NCBI GenBank assembly: GCA_016703265.1
Contig: JADJCK010000005.1
Coordinates: forward strand, 434,001-498,000
Direction: 5' to 3'
Length of the DNA stretch: 64,000 nt
From: a bacterium
GTDB taxonomy: Bacteria; Krumholzibacteriota; Krumholzibacteriia; LZORAL124-64-63
The notes beneath the pieces were generated by a model. The model was not told the DNA's origin. It ran no database searches and saw nothing but the letters and a program-made list of their open reading frames with translations. Of this stretch, positions 9,303 to 20,100 are shown piece by piece. The translations under genes and the position numbers were made by a program. Position 1 is the first letter of the stretch. Each line of letters begins with the position of its first letter.

Positions 9303-9959
9303 TCAGGCCAGCGGCCGGCGCTTCTTGGCCTGGAACAGCCCGGCCTGGACGGCGCCGAGGAAGCCCGCGCGCATCAGGGCCGGGTCGACCGGCGCCAGGA
9401 GCCTGACCTGGGCCGGGCTCACCACCGGCAGGTGCTGCAGCTCGTCGAGGCGGTCGCCGATCCAGTTCAGGTCCTCTTCGTCGAACTGCCACCTGCGGTG
9501 GTCGAGGGTGGCCAGGTCGAGCGGGCGCGAGTAGCTGCGCAGCGTCTTCTGGCCCACGGTGTTGAAGTAGACCTCGAAATACGACATCACGAGTTCCCTG
9601 AGTGACCGGTACACGGGCTCGCGGTAGCGCAGCACCGTCGTGTTGCTCTTGGCGACGGCGCCCCAGTGGCCCTCGACGGTGAACACGGCCAGTACATGGT
9701 CGTCGTCGTTCCAGGCCCGCAGGTCGACCAGGCGCGGCCGGTGGCCCAGTTCGCGCAGCGCGGCGGCGGCGAACATCGCCCCGTCGAAGCAGGCGGCCTT
9801 GCGCTCGCGCATCACGCGGCGCGGCGAGCGGGCGCGGTAGTCGGCGTCGTACTTCAGCTCGTTGAGGAACTGCTGGATATGCAGGGGCGACTTCAGGCGC
9901 GCGAACAGGCGGCGCTCGGCGGCGGTCCAGGAGTCGCGGGGTGCATTGCGGCGGGCCAT
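9303..9959 (-). CDS. Transglutaminase-like domain protein
   Basis: This is a 218-residue protein without signal peptide or membrane segment. The central region fits the transglutaminase-like cysteine-protease fold: a Cys at the start of a helix ('KAACFDGAMFAAAALRELG', ~55-73), a following His on a strand ('DDHVLAVFTVEGHWGAV', ~85-101) and a polar residue further on ('KSNTTVLRYR'). The helix-then-strand order and the spacing of Cys and His match that superfamily; the catalytic role is inferred from this. The C-terminal ~70 residues are rich in charged residues and not recognised. It lies 90 bases upstream of the propeller gene on the same strand and may share its transcript. Confidence 0.65.
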   Translation of the reverse strand: MARRNAPRDSWTAAERRLFARLKSPLHIQQFLNELKYDADYRARSPRRVMRERKAACFDGAMFAAAALRELGHRPRLVDLRAWNDDDHVLAVFTVEGHWGAVAKSNTTVLRYREPVYRSLRELVMSYFEVYFNTVGQKTLRSYSRPLDLATLDHRRWQFDEEDLNWIGDRLDELQHLPVVSPAQVRLLAPVDPALMRAGFLGAVQAGLFQAKKRRPLA

Positions 9960-10001
9960 GCGGATCCTTCCTCCAGGCGGCGCCTGCCGCCGGAACGGAG
10001 G

Positions 10002-10030
10002 AAGCTAGCATTGCTGCGGGTGCGCGGCAA
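10002..10030 (-). promoter_or_regulatory. Putative sigma70-type promoter for the transglutaminase-like gene
   Basis: On the minus strand TTGCCG (10025-10030) and TAGCTT (10002-10007) are separated by 17 bases, about 40 bases upstream of the ATG at 9959. It lies back to back with the promoter at 10042-10071. Confidence 0.4.
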
Positions 10031-10041
10031 GCGTGGCCCGG

Positions 10042-10071
10042 TTGCCGCCGGCGGCCCCGGTGTGCTATGGT
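10042..10071 (+). promoter_or_regulatory. Putative sigma70-type promoter for the AhpD-like/YhcH-like pair
   Basis: TTGCCG (10042-10047), an 18-base spacer, then TATGGT (10066-10071), followed by a ~45-base leader with a GAAAGG ribosome site before the ATG at 10124. Confidence 0.45.
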
Positions 10072-10123
10072 GCGCCGTCGACGCAATCGAATAGACCAGC
10101 CCGTTTCCGCGAAAGGACCCGCG

Positions 10124-10477
10124 ATGACCGGCCGCCTGCAAGCCTTCCGCGCGGAGCGCGAGCGCCTCAACGCGCGCGTGCTCGAGACCGCGACCATGAC
10201 CACCAAGCGGTTCTTCAACCTGGACACAGCCACCTACAAGGACGGCGCCCTGTCCGCCCGCACGAAGGAGATGGCCGGGCTGGCCGCCTCGCTGGTGCTG
10301 CGCTGCGACGACTGCATCGCCTACCACACCATCCGCTGCGTCGAGGAAGGCGTCACCGAGGCGGAGATCCTCGAGATCTTCGATGTCGGCCTGATCGTCG
10401 GCGGCTCGATCGTGATCCCGCACCTGCGGCGTGCGCGGGCGCTGCTGGACGAGCTGCTGGCGGAGCAGGCGCCGTGA
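10124..10477 (+). CDS. Carboxymuconolactone decarboxylase / AhpD-like protein
   Basis: The protein is 117 residues from the ATG at 10124, preceded by GAAAGG; earlier in-frame codons read through non-conserved sequence. The AhpD-like core is 'LRCDDCIAYHTIRCVEEG', with the redox pair Cys61 and Cys64 and His68. These are the residues used by AhpD-type enzymes to reduce peroxiredoxins. The preceding helix ('LSARTKEMAGLAASLVL') also fits the family, and the length is normal for a single-domain member. It overlaps the next gene by a GTGA junction, so the two are translationally coupled. A thiol-disulfide or peroxide-defence role is likely from the CxxC; the exact substrate is unknown. Confidence 0.85.
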   Translation: MTGRLQAFRAERERLNARVLETATMTTKRFFNLDTATYKDGALSARTKEMAGLAASLVLRCDDCIAYHTIRCVEEGVTEAEILEIFDVGLIVGGSIVIPHLRRARALLDELLAEQAP

Positions 10478-10944
10478 TCCTCGACCTGCTCGAGCGGCTC
10501 GAGGTGGTCGACGGCCTGCCGGGCCCGTTCGCCGACGCGCTGGCGTTCCTGCGCCAGCCGGGTCTCGAGTCCCTGGACGACGGCCGCTACGAGGCCGGGC
10601 TGCGCGGCGTTCATGCCACGGTCAGCCGCCAGCGCGCGCGCCACGCCGGTGAAGGCCGCCTCGAGGCGCACCGCCGCCACGCAGACATCCAGGTGCTGCT
10701 CGGTGGCCGCGAATCGATCGGCTGGGCGCCCCTGGACATGTACGCGCTGCCGGACACGGCCTGGGACCCGGTGGCCGACCTGCAGTTCTTCGCCGGCGCA
10801 CCGCAGCTGTGGCTGCACCTGCGCCCGGGCCAGTTCGCGCTCTTCCTGCCGACCGACCTGCACCTGCCCCTGGTCGGCGAGGACCTGATCCACAAGGTGG
10901 TGGTCAAGGTGCCGCTGGCGGAGGCCTGGCCGGTGCGGGAGTAG
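10474..10944 (+). CDS. YhcH/YjgK/YiaL family protein (DUF386)
   Basis: The protein is 156 residues from a GTG whose last two bases overlap the stop of the AhpD-like gene. The family core is present: 'EAHRRHADIQVLLGG' (Glu64, His66, His69), 'APLDMYALPDTAWDP' and 'LRPGQFALFLPTDLHLPLV' (His130). These correspond to the cupin-like metal-binding residues of the YhcH family, whose members are linked to sialic acid and other sugar catabolism. No sugar genes are nearby, so the substrate cannot be named. Confidence 0.85.
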   Translation: MILDLLERLEVVDGLPGPFADALAFLRQPGLESLDDGRYEAGLRGVHATVSRQRARHAGEGRLEAHRRHADIQVLLGGRESIGWAPLDMYALPDTAWDPVADLQFFAGAPQLWLHLRPGQFALFLPTDLHLPLVGEDLIHKVVVKVPLAEAWPVRE

Positions 10945-11002
10945 GCTGGTGAACGCGCGCGATTCCTGGTCCTGACATACCCCCGTCGGAAGTGAACCGG
11001 CC

Positions 11003-11353
11003 ATGATCGACAATACGGAAGCCGACCATCCCGAGACCCTGCACCAGCGGGCCTATGATTTCTTCAAGCACCTGACGGGTGTTTCGCTGGTTTCCCTCGG
11101 CGGCATCATGGGACTGCTCGGCGGGCAGGGACCGGAAGTGCCCAAGTCGAAGCTGATCGTCCTGATGTGCTTCATCGGCGTGGCAGGTGCCGTATCGCTG
11201 TTTACGGCGGCGACCATTGTCACGACCAGCGACCTGGATGAGGGGAAGCACATCAGCACCAGGGCGGTTCGCCTTGCCATGTGCGTCGCCGTGTGGTCGC
11301 TCACGTTGGGCCTGGGCGCCGCCATCCAGACCTTCTCGACGGTGTTGCTGTGA
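11003..11353 (+). CDS. Small integral membrane protein of unknown function
   Basis: This 116-residue protein has three predicted membrane segments: 'GVSLVSLGGIMGLLGG' (~26-41), 'LIVLMCFIGVAGAVSLFTAA' (~51-70) and 'AVRLAMCVAVWSLTLGLGAA' (~88-107). The N-terminus is polar and cytoplasmic-looking ('IDNTEADHPETLHQRAYDFF'). I do not recognise a family. It stands before the ABC exporter on the same strand, but a good promoter lies between them, so joint function is not implied. Confidence 0.6.
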   Translation: MIDNTEADHPETLHQRAYDFFKHLTGVSLVSLGGIMGLLGGQGPEVPKSKLIVLMCFIGVAGAVSLFTAATIVTTSDLDEGKHISTRAVRLAMCVAVWSLTLGLGAAIQTFSTVLL

Positions 11354-11368
11354 AACCCGGTGGTCAAC

Positions 11369-11398
11369 TTGACTCGCGGGCGCCGGAAGCGGGATATT
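11369..11398 (+). promoter_or_regulatory. Putative sigma70-type promoter for the ABC exporter gene
   Basis: TTGACT (11369-11374), an 18-base spacer, then GATATT (11393-11398), 38 bases before the ATG at 11437, which has a GGAG ribosome site. It is nearly the same in layout as the cysD promoter at 13309-13338. Confidence 0.5.
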
Positions 11399-11436
11399 CG
11401 CGACGAGACGTGATGTAGTCGCGCCAGGAGTTCCGG

Positions 11437-13206
<1,770 letters not shown>

Positions 13207-13308
13207 GGCTCCCGCGCGGGGCAGGCGGGGGCAGGGCTCAAGGGTGACCGGATGGACCAGTTCTTGTCTGCGGCCGCATCCCTCGAAGTCGGATCCTGAT
13301 GGGTCGCC

Positions 13309-13338
13309 TTGACTTACGGGGCGTCGAGGATGGATACT
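13309..13338 (+). promoter_or_regulatory. Putative sigma70-type promoter for cysD-cysNC
   Basis: TTGACT (13309-13314), an 18-base spacer, GATACT (13333-13338). A second -10-like TATATT is at 13369-13374 without a good -35. The leader to the TTG start at 13447 is ~100 bases. I saw no riboswitch in it. Confidence 0.5.
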
Positions 13339-13446
13339 CACGGCGTGCCGCAAAGACGTCTCCGGCGCTATATTGGAGCGCAGAGCAACGCCGCAGTGAT
13401 TCGGCCGTCCTGCCGCACCTGACCACCGCCCCGGGGAGAACCAGCT

Positions 13447-14373
13447 TTGGGTTCCTACACCCTGACCCACCTGCAGCACCTCGAGCAGGAATCCACTCAC
13501 GTCATGCGGGAGGTCGTCGCCGAGTTCCGCAATCCGGTGATGCTCTACTCGGTGGGCAAGGATTCCTCGGTGATGCTGCGCCTGGCCCAGAAGGCGTTCC
13601 ACCCGGGCCGCTTCCCGTTCCCGCTCATGCATGTGGACACGGGCTACAAGTTCCCCGAGATGTACGCCTTTCGCGATGCGCACGTGGCGGAGATCGGGGC
13701 GCGCCTGCTCGTCGAGCGCAACGACGAGTGGATCGGCAAGGGCGCCCACCCGACGCGCCTGGGCAACGACAAGTGCTGCCAGCAGCTGAAGACGCGCGGC
13801 CTGCTCGACGCCCTGGCCAAACACGGTTTCGACGCCGCCTTCGGCGGCGCCCGCCGCGACGAGGAGAAGTCGCGCGCCAAGGAGCGCTTTTTCTCGGTGC
13901 GCGACCGCCTGGGCCAGTGGGACCCGAAGAACCAGCGGCCCGAGCTGTGGAGCCTGTACAACGCGAAGATCGACGACGGTGAGAACGTGCGGGTGTTCCC
14001 GCTCAGCAACTGGACGGAGCTCGACGTCTGGCAGTACATCCGCCAGGAGAGCATCCCCATCGTGCCGCTGTATTTCGCGCGGCCGCGCAAGGTGGTCAGG
14101 CTCGGCGGCATCCTGGTGCCGTGCGAGCACCGCGACGTGGTCGACCCGGACGGCAAGCTCGGCTTTGCCGACAGCGACGTGGTCGAGGTCAATTGCCGCT
14201 TCCGCAGCCTCGGCTGCATCCCGTGCACCGGCGCCATCGAATCGGATGCGGTGACGGTCGACCAGATCATCGAGGAAGTGGTCGAGGCGCGCCGCAGCGA
14301 GCGGGAGAACCGCCTGATCGACCTGACCAGCGACTCGTCGATGGAACAGAAGAAGCGCGAGGGGTACTTCTGA
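13447..14373 (+). CDS. cysD: Sulfate adenylyltransferase subunit 2
   Basis: With CysN this subunit makes adenosine 5'-phosphosulfate from ATP and sulfate in the cytoplasm. The protein has 308 residues, the usual length for CysD. The PP-loop 'SVGKDSSVML' is at ~35-44, 'HVDTGYKFPEMYAFRD' follows, and the conserved C-terminal 'RFRSLGCIPCTGAIES' is intact. The start is TTG at 13447, with GGGGAGAA just upstream. Its stop overlaps the cysNC start by one base (TGATG), so the two subunits are translationally coupled. Confidence 0.95.
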   Translation: MGSYTLTHLQHLEQESTHVMREVVAEFRNPVMLYSVGKDSSVMLRLAQKAFHPGRFPFPLMHVDTGYKFPEMYAFRDAHVAEIGARLLVERNDEWIGKGAHPTRLGNDKCCQQLKTRGLLDALAKHGFDAAFGGARRDEEKSRAKERFFSVRDRLGQWDPKNQRPELWSLYNAKIDDGENVRVFPLSNWTELDVWQYIRQESIPIVPLYFARPRKVVRLGGILVPCEHRDVVDPDGKLGFADSDVVEVNCRFRSLGCIPCTGAIESDAVTVDQIIEEVVEARRSERENRLIDLTSDSSMEQKKREGYF

Positions 14374-16295
14374 TGGACAGCCGCATTGAACCGGCCCCGG
14401 CCGCGCTGCCCGACGGCGAGAAGACACTGCTGCGGTTCACCACCAGCGGCAGCGTGGACGACGGCAAGTCGACGCTGATCGGCCGCCTGCTCTACGAGAC
14501 GAACTGCATCTTCGAGGACCAGTACGCCGCCGTGGCGCGCACCTCGGAGAAGCGCGGCGACGAGCGGGTGGAACTGGCGCTGCTGCTCGACGGCCTGGCC
14601 GCCGAGCGCGAGCAGGGCATCACCATCGACGTGGCCTACCGCTACTTCCAGACGGCCAAGCGCAAGTTCATCATCGCCGACACGCCCGGCCACGAGCAGT
14701 ACACGCGCAACATGGTCACCGGCGCCTCGACGGCGGACCTTGCGATCATCCTGATCGACGCGCGCCACGGCGTGGTCACGCAGTCGCGGCGCCACGGCTT
14801 CCTCATCTCGCTGCTGCAGATTCCCCATCTGGTCGTGGCCGTCAACAAGATGGACCTGGTGGACTGGCGGCAGGACACCTACGACGCCATCGTGCGCGAC
14901 TACCAGGCTTTCTCGCAGAAGCTGGATATCCACGACGTCACCTTCATCCCGCTCAGCGCGCGCGACGGTGACAACGTGACGCGCCGCAGCGAGCGCATGC
15001 CCTGGTACCAGGGCCAGACGCTGCTGCACACGCTGGAGAACGTGCACGTCGCGGCCGATCGCAACTATGTCGACTTCCGCTTCCCGGTGCAGACGGTGCT
15101 GCGGCCCAACCTCGACTTCCGGGGTTTCGCCGGTACCGTGGCCTCGGGCACCATCCGCCCGGGCGAGGAAGTGGTGGCGCTGCCGTCGGGGCGCTCGTCG
15201 CGCGTGAAGTCGATCGAGACGTTCGACGGGCAGCTGGCCGAGGCGTTCGCCGGGCAGGCCGTGGCCATCACCCTGGCCGACGAGATCGATCTCGGACGGG
15301 GCGACATGCTGGTCAGGGCGCGCAACCTGCCGCAGGTGGGCACGAACTTCGACGCCACGCTGTGCTGGATGGACCAGGAACCGCTGAACCGCCGCACGCA
15401 CTACCTGCTCAAGCACACGACGAACACGGTCAAGGCCTTCGTCGGCGAGGTCCAGTACCGGATCGACGTCAACACGCTGCACCGCGAGCCGGCCGAGACG
15501 TTTGCGCTGAACGAGATCGGGCGCGTGGCGATCCGCACGGCGCGTCCCGTGTTCTTCGATCCGTACAAGGCGAACCGCGAAACCGGCAGTTTCATCCTCA
15601 TCGACCCGGTCACCAACCGCACGGCGGCCGCCGGCATGATCCGCGGCGTGTCGCGCGAGGTGGGCGACGTGGCGCGGTCCGTGCAGGCCGTGTCGCACCG
15701 CTCGCAGAACGTGCAGTGGGAAGGCGGGCTCATCGCGCAGGCGGACTGGGAGCGGCGCAACGGGCACAAGGGCGCCGTGCTGTGGTGCACCGGCTATTCC
15801 GGCGCCGGCAAGTCGACGGTGGCCAAGGCGCTCGTGCGCGAACTGTTCGCCGCCGGCGTGCAGGTGATGCTGCTCGACGGCGACAACGTGCGCCACGGGC
15901 TGTGCGGCGACCTCGGCTTCTCGGACCGCGACCGCACCGAGAACATCCGGCGCGTCGCCGAGGTCGCAAAGCTCTTCTTCGAGCAGGGCAACCTGGTGGT
16001 CTGCACTTTCATCTCGCCGTTCCGCGCCGACCGCGAGTTCGCGCGCTCGATCATGCCGCCCGGGACCTTCCACGAGGTTTTCGTGAAGTGCGACCTCGAG
16101 GTCTGCCGGCGGCGCGACCCGAAGGGGCTCTACCGCAAGGCCGAGGCGGGCGAGATCGCCGAGTTCACCGGCGTGTCGTCGCCCTACGAGGCACCCGCCG
16201 AGCCGGATCTCGTGATCGAGACCGACCTTCATGATGTGGACGCGCTCGTGGCCCGGGTCCGGGCCTACCTCCGGGACCGCGGGCTGGCCGACTGA
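14373..16295 (+). CDS. cysNC: Fused sulfate adenylyltransferase subunit 1 / adenylylsulfate kinase
   Basis: This 640-residue bifunctional enzyme has an N-terminal EF-Tu-like GTPase (CysN): P-loop 'GSVDDGKS' (26-33), 'DTPGHEQYTRNM' (~104) and 'NKMDLVDW' (~159). The C-terminal APS kinase (CysC) starts near residue 450, with P-loop 'GYSGAGKST' (~474), 'DGDNVRHGL' and 'FISPFRADR'. GTP hydrolysis drives APS formation by CysD, and the kinase turns APS into PAPS. Fusion of the two is common in bacteria. No PAPS reductase, sulfite reductase or sulfate transporter lies nearby, so PAPS could serve assimilation or sulfotransfer. Confidence 0.95.
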   Translation: MDSRIEPAPAALPDGEKTLLRFTTSGSVDDGKSTLIGRLLYETNCIFEDQYAAVARTSEKRGDERVELALLLDGLAAEREQGITIDVAYRYFQTAKRKFIIADTPGHEQYTRNMVTGASTADLAIILIDARHGVVTQSRRHGFLISLLQIPHLVVAVNKMDLVDWRQDTYDAIVRDYQAFSQKLDIHDVTFIPLSARDGDNVTRRSERMPWYQGQTLLHTLENVHVAADRNYVDFRFPVQTVLRPNLDFRGFAGTVASGTIRPGEEVVALPSGRSSRVKSIETFDGQLAEAFAGQAVAITLADEIDLGRGDMLVRARNLPQVGTNFDATLCWMDQEPLNRRTHYLLKHTTNTVKAFVGEVQYRIDVNTLHREPAETFALNEIGRVAIRTARPVFFDPYKANRETGSFILIDPVTNRTAAAGMIRGVSREVGDVARSVQAVSHRSQNVQWEGGLIAQADWERRNGHKGAVLWCTGYSGAGKSTVAKALVRELFAAGVQVMLLDGDNVRHGLCGDLGFSDRDRTENIRRVAEVAKLFFEQGNLVVCTFISPFRADREFARSIMPPGTFHEVFVKCDLEVCRRRDPKGLYRKAEAGEIAEFTGVSSPYEAPAEPDLVIETDLHDVDALVARVRAYLRDRGLAD

Positions 16296-16347
16296 GCCCC
16301 ACCACAGGGGGGCGGGCTGTCCTGGAGGGTGCAGGACCTCGTCCCGT

Positions 16348-16373
16348 GAGAATGCATATCATTCTTATATGCA
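16348..16373 (+). promoter_or_regulatory. Fur-box-like palindrome upstream of cassette 1
   Basis: The 19-mer GAGAATGCATATCATTCTT (16348-16366) matches 13 of 19 positions of the classical Fur consensus GATAATGATAATCATTATC. It contains AGAATG-N5-CATTCT (16349-16365), and overlapping it is a second perfect dyad, TGCATAT-N7-ATATGCA (16353-16373). Both sit in an AT-rich island ~190 bases before the cassette 1 start. Iron control is an inference from sequence similarity only. Confidence 0.4.
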
Positions 16374-16564
16374 ATCACCGCAAATACTTGGCAGCCTGGG
16401 CATAAAAAACGGGCCAAATGACTGGTCTCTTTGTGATCCCGGGACCCCAATGGACTCCTGTTACCTGCAGACTATCCCTGACCCGTGTTCACCTGAATGA
16501 CCGGCGCCACCGGTCCCGGGTGTCCCGGGCTTTCCGTCGAAATGCCTGGACCAAGGGGGAAGAC
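16374..16564 (+). promoter_or_regulatory. Leader region of cassette 1
   Basis: This is a ~190-base stretch without a supported gene. It holds TTGGC ... GCCAA (5-bp arms, 21-base loop, about 16388-16418), an A-run, and GGTCTC/GGGACC half-matching arms near 16424-16447. I could not match a known riboswitch. AAGGGGGAAG just before the ATG at 16565 is a strong ribosome site. Confidence 0.35.
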
Positions 16565-17131
16565 ATGAAGCTCGTGCGTTGTCTCACCGTCGTCGTCATG
16601 ACCGCCGGCCTGGCGGCCGTCGCGCAGTCCGCGGACGAACCGCAGGCCACCGGCCAGATCCCGGCCGCCCAGACCGGCGCCGCGTCCGTTGCCCCGACCA
16701 ACGTCATCGACCCCGCCGCCGGGCTGGCGGACATCCCCGAGAACCAGGCGGAGATCGAGGCCATGCGCGCGGGCGAACTCAAGCTCGTCAAGCCGGAGGG
16801 CACGACGCAGGAGCCTGCGATCGATGCCGCCCGCGAGGCCCGGCGCGCCGCCTTCGCTGCCGTCGTGAATGAGCGGAACGCCAAGGTCGAAGCTCTTGTG
16901 GCGCAGCTGAACGGCGCCTCGGGTGAGGACGGCGTGGCCATCCAGAAGCAGATCGAGGCCGAGAAGAAGGCCGCCGACCGGCGCCTGCTCGAGGTCCAGC
17001 TGGAACTGGCGACGGCCGCCGGCGACCAGGCCGGTATCGAGAACCTCCAGGCCGCCTTGACGGCATTCGATGCCCCCGCGCCGGCCGGCCAGCCCGTCGT
17101 CCGCCCCGTGCCCGTCAACCCCGGCCGCTAG
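16565..17131 (+). CDS. Small exported coiled-coil protein, cassette 1
   Basis: This 188-residue protein has a signal peptide ('MKLVRCLTVVVMTAGLAAVA', probable cut after AQSA) and a Pro/Ala-rich linker. A charged helical region follows (~90-165: 'EARRAAFAAVVNERNAKVEA', 'DRRLLEVQLELATAAGDQAG'), then a Pro-rich tail. It lies 18 bases upstream of the large metallopeptidase-like gene. A second small gene (44415-44918) has the same size range, signal peptide, helical phrase ('LDLQLRLARERNDAEA') and position before the paralogous large gene. I do not recognise a family. A periplasmic chaperone, inhibitor or secretion partner for the large protein is inference from the conserved pairing. Confidence 0.75.
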   Translation: MKLVRCLTVVVMTAGLAAVAQSADEPQATGQIPAAQTGAASVAPTNVIDPAAGLADIPENQAEIEAMRAGELKLVKPEGTTQEPAIDAAREARRAAFAAVVNERNAKVEALVAQLNGASGEDGVAIQKQIEAEKKAADRRLLEVQLELATAAGDQAGIENLQAALTAFDAPAPAGQPVVRPVPVNPGR

Positions 17132-17149
17132 CCGACAGGAGGCCTGATC

Positions 17150-20100
17150 ATGCGCAAGCTTCTTTGCCTGTTGCTCGTGGCCACGGCGCTGCTCGGCGTC
17201 GGCGGTGCGCGGGCCGATGTGGGCCCGCCGGTCCACGTGAGTATCCTCGGCGAGCCCCGTGCCGCCGAGCCCGGAGTCCCCTTCAAGGGGCAGTTGCAGA
17301 TCACGACCGACCAGCCGCTGCTGCTCAGCGACCTGATGTTCACGGAGCAGGGCGCGTGGGACCAGCTCTCGCTGGCCGCCGGCCCGCAGTTGAGCGTCGA
17401 CAAGGCACGGCCCACGGTGGTCGACTTCGAGGTCGTCACCAGCGATCCTTCGCAGCTGCTGGAGCTGACCTTTGCCGTCGACGGTTTCACGGTGACCCGC
17501 AGCTTCGACCTGTCGCCGGCGACGATCGCCTTCATCCGTGGGCCGAATCCCGTGGAGAAGGTCCGTGACGACGACGCGCCCGAGCCGGTGGGCGATACGA
17601 TGGTCCGCCCCGGGCCGACGCCCTCCCGCGACGGCCTCGCCCCGCAGGACCCTGCCAAGGGCCGGAACATCCGCGTCCGCGGCCGCTTCGTCTATGTGCG
17701 CAGCGACGGCTGGACGATTGGCGCCGACGCCATGACCGTGCGCGTCTACGACAACGATTCGCCGTTCGGCTCGGCCGAGCTGGCGGCCGTTGCCACCGAT
17801 GCGCAGGGCTATTACGACGTGACCTTCTGGTGGGGCGACGACTTCTTCGATCCGCAGCCGGACATCTACGTCCGCTTCGAGACGACCAACTCGAAGGTGC
17901 AGACCGAGAGCCCGGCCTTCCTGTCGGGCCCGTATGCCAGGGACACCGCGACGACCAACGACTACACGGGCACCGACCTCAACTACGGCACCCTGCAGCC
18001 GGCCGACATCAACCAGCACCCGGCCGTGCACGTCCATACCAACCTCGTGCGCACGTGGCGCTGGTGGACCGTCTACGGCTACGATACGCCGTTCGTGCGG
18101 GGCAACTGGCCGAACGGCACCGCCGGCGCCTTCTACAACGGCGAGATCTACTTCTCGACCGGCGAGCAGTGGAACGAGAACGTGGCCACGCACGAGTACG
18201 GCCACCACTGGGTCGAGCTCTACGCCCTCAGCCCGGCGCCGGCGTACTGCAACGGCATCTGCGACGGCGATGACGGCTGCGGGCATTGCATCTGGTGCGC
18301 CGAGACGACCAACATCTCGTTCACGGAAGGTTTCCCCGACTGGATGGGCGACGTGATTCCGGCCAGCTGGGGCGCCACCTACGGCCGCGCCGCGATGGCC
18401 ATCTACGACATGGAGAACCTCTATACCTGCGGCGCCGGCTATGCCGACCCGACCATGACCGAGGGCTTCCTCGGCGCGGTCGTGCGCGACATCGGCGACG
18501 GCACCAACGACAACCACGCCGCCTACCCGGAGACGGACGAACTGTCGCTTGGCTGGAGCCAGGTCATCGCCACGGTCGATCTGGACCACCCGACGACGGC
18601 GACCGCCTTCCTGAGTGCCTTCAAGAACCGCTACCCCGGTTACAAGGAAGGCCTCTGGGCGACGGCGAAGAACTGCAACTACGAACTGGACGCCGCGAAC
18701 CCGCCCGCAGTGACGGGGCTCTATTCGCCCAGCCACTCGACGAGCGGCGACTCGGCCGACCCGACGATCGACTTCGCGTGGACCCGTGCCAATGACGATT
18801 GCTCGGGCGTCGAGGGCTACGGCATCACGATCGCCGGCGGCATCGGGTTGCCCTCGGCCGTCCTGGACATCGGCGACGTGACCAGCTACAGCACGTCGGC
18901 CCTGCCCCCGGGTACCTACTACTTCAGCATCCGCACCCTGGACCGCTCCGGGAAGTGGAGCAGTACCTACAACTGGAGCGGCCCCTATGTGATCCGCGCG
19001 CCGGTGCCGGCGAACCTGGCCCCGTACCTGTTCGCGGGTTGGAGCCACCAGAGCGTTCCGCGCGGGACCAGCGATGCCACGTTCGGCAGCGTTCCTGAGC
19101 CGACGACGCTGACGGGCGCTTCGGCCACCACCTGGTGGAACGTCGGCCTGTGGAACGCCGGCGAGTCGAGCACGGTTTCCGGGTTCGAGATCCGCGCCTA
19201 CCTCGACAACGAGTGGCACTGGTGGGCCTGGTCCGGCGCCCTCAACTCGGGGCAGGGCCAGTTCGGTGTGAACCTCGGGCCCCTGACTGTCCGCGGCGGC
19301 CGCCACACCTTCGAGACGCGCCAGGACGCCACGGACCTCGTGGCCGAGACCAACGAGTCGGACAACGGGTGGGCCCACCAGTGGGTCTGGAGCCCGCTGG
19401 CGCTGACGCCCAACGTGGCGATCCAGCGTTCAGCGCCGCCGCTGCCCACGGCGGGCTGGGCCTCGGTCACCGACGGTTCGGCGTTGTATTCCAACAGCGA
19501 CGGCTTGCGCATGACGGGCTCCTCATGGTGGGACGTAACCGTGCTGCGGCCGCTGACGGCCACGGTCGACCACGATTTGTACCTGCACAGCCCCAGCACC
19601 GGCGCGACCAACGGTTTCGCTACCGCCCTGGCGGCCTCGTACGGGGGCAGCGGCGGCATCGACGCCGTCGTGGTCAACCACAACACGCAGGGCTACGGCA
19701 CGAGCTACGATGTCGGCGTGGTCAACTACGACGGCGAGATGTCCAACTACGAGGTCGTGCACGTCACGAACTCGAACATCGCGTACGGCGACTCGATCAC
19801 GACGCCGTTCGATGCCAACCAGATGCTGCGCATCTGGGAGTTCTATGTCTCGGCGGAAAATGTCGGCCCCGTCAGCATCACGGTCGACACCGACCCGCTC
19901 GGCGGTCCGATCTACGCGCAGTGGCTGGACAGGAATTTCTCCACCGGCTCCCTGTACACGTACTCGGGCTGGGCCGGCAGCAACGCGGCCGGTCGCGCGC
20001 GCATGGACCTCAACATCGCCGAGGCGGGATACCACGCCCTGCTGGTCTACCGCCAGCCGGACTGGAGCAAGGGCACCGGCGCGATCAACGTGACGATCGA

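Noticed and set aside
13644..16232. 862-residue minus-strand open frame across cysD-cysNC
   Set aside because: It is an antisense shadow of two well-conserved genes in GC-rich DNA; its translation is Arg/His/Val-rich and shows no domain.
16306..16342. Terminator after cysNC (GTCCTG-N7-CAGGAC hairpin)
   Set aside because: The stem is only 6 bp and is not followed by a T-run, so the evidence is too weak to list it as a terminator.
16374..16510. Possible riboswitch (c-di-GMP or similar) in the cassette 1 leader
   Set aside because: Some hairpin arms and a 'GCAAA' were seen, but the conserved core of known classes could not be aligned.
16472..19378. 968-residue minus-strand open frame opposite cassette 1
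   Set aside because: Antisense shadow of the small gene and the metallopeptidase-like gene.
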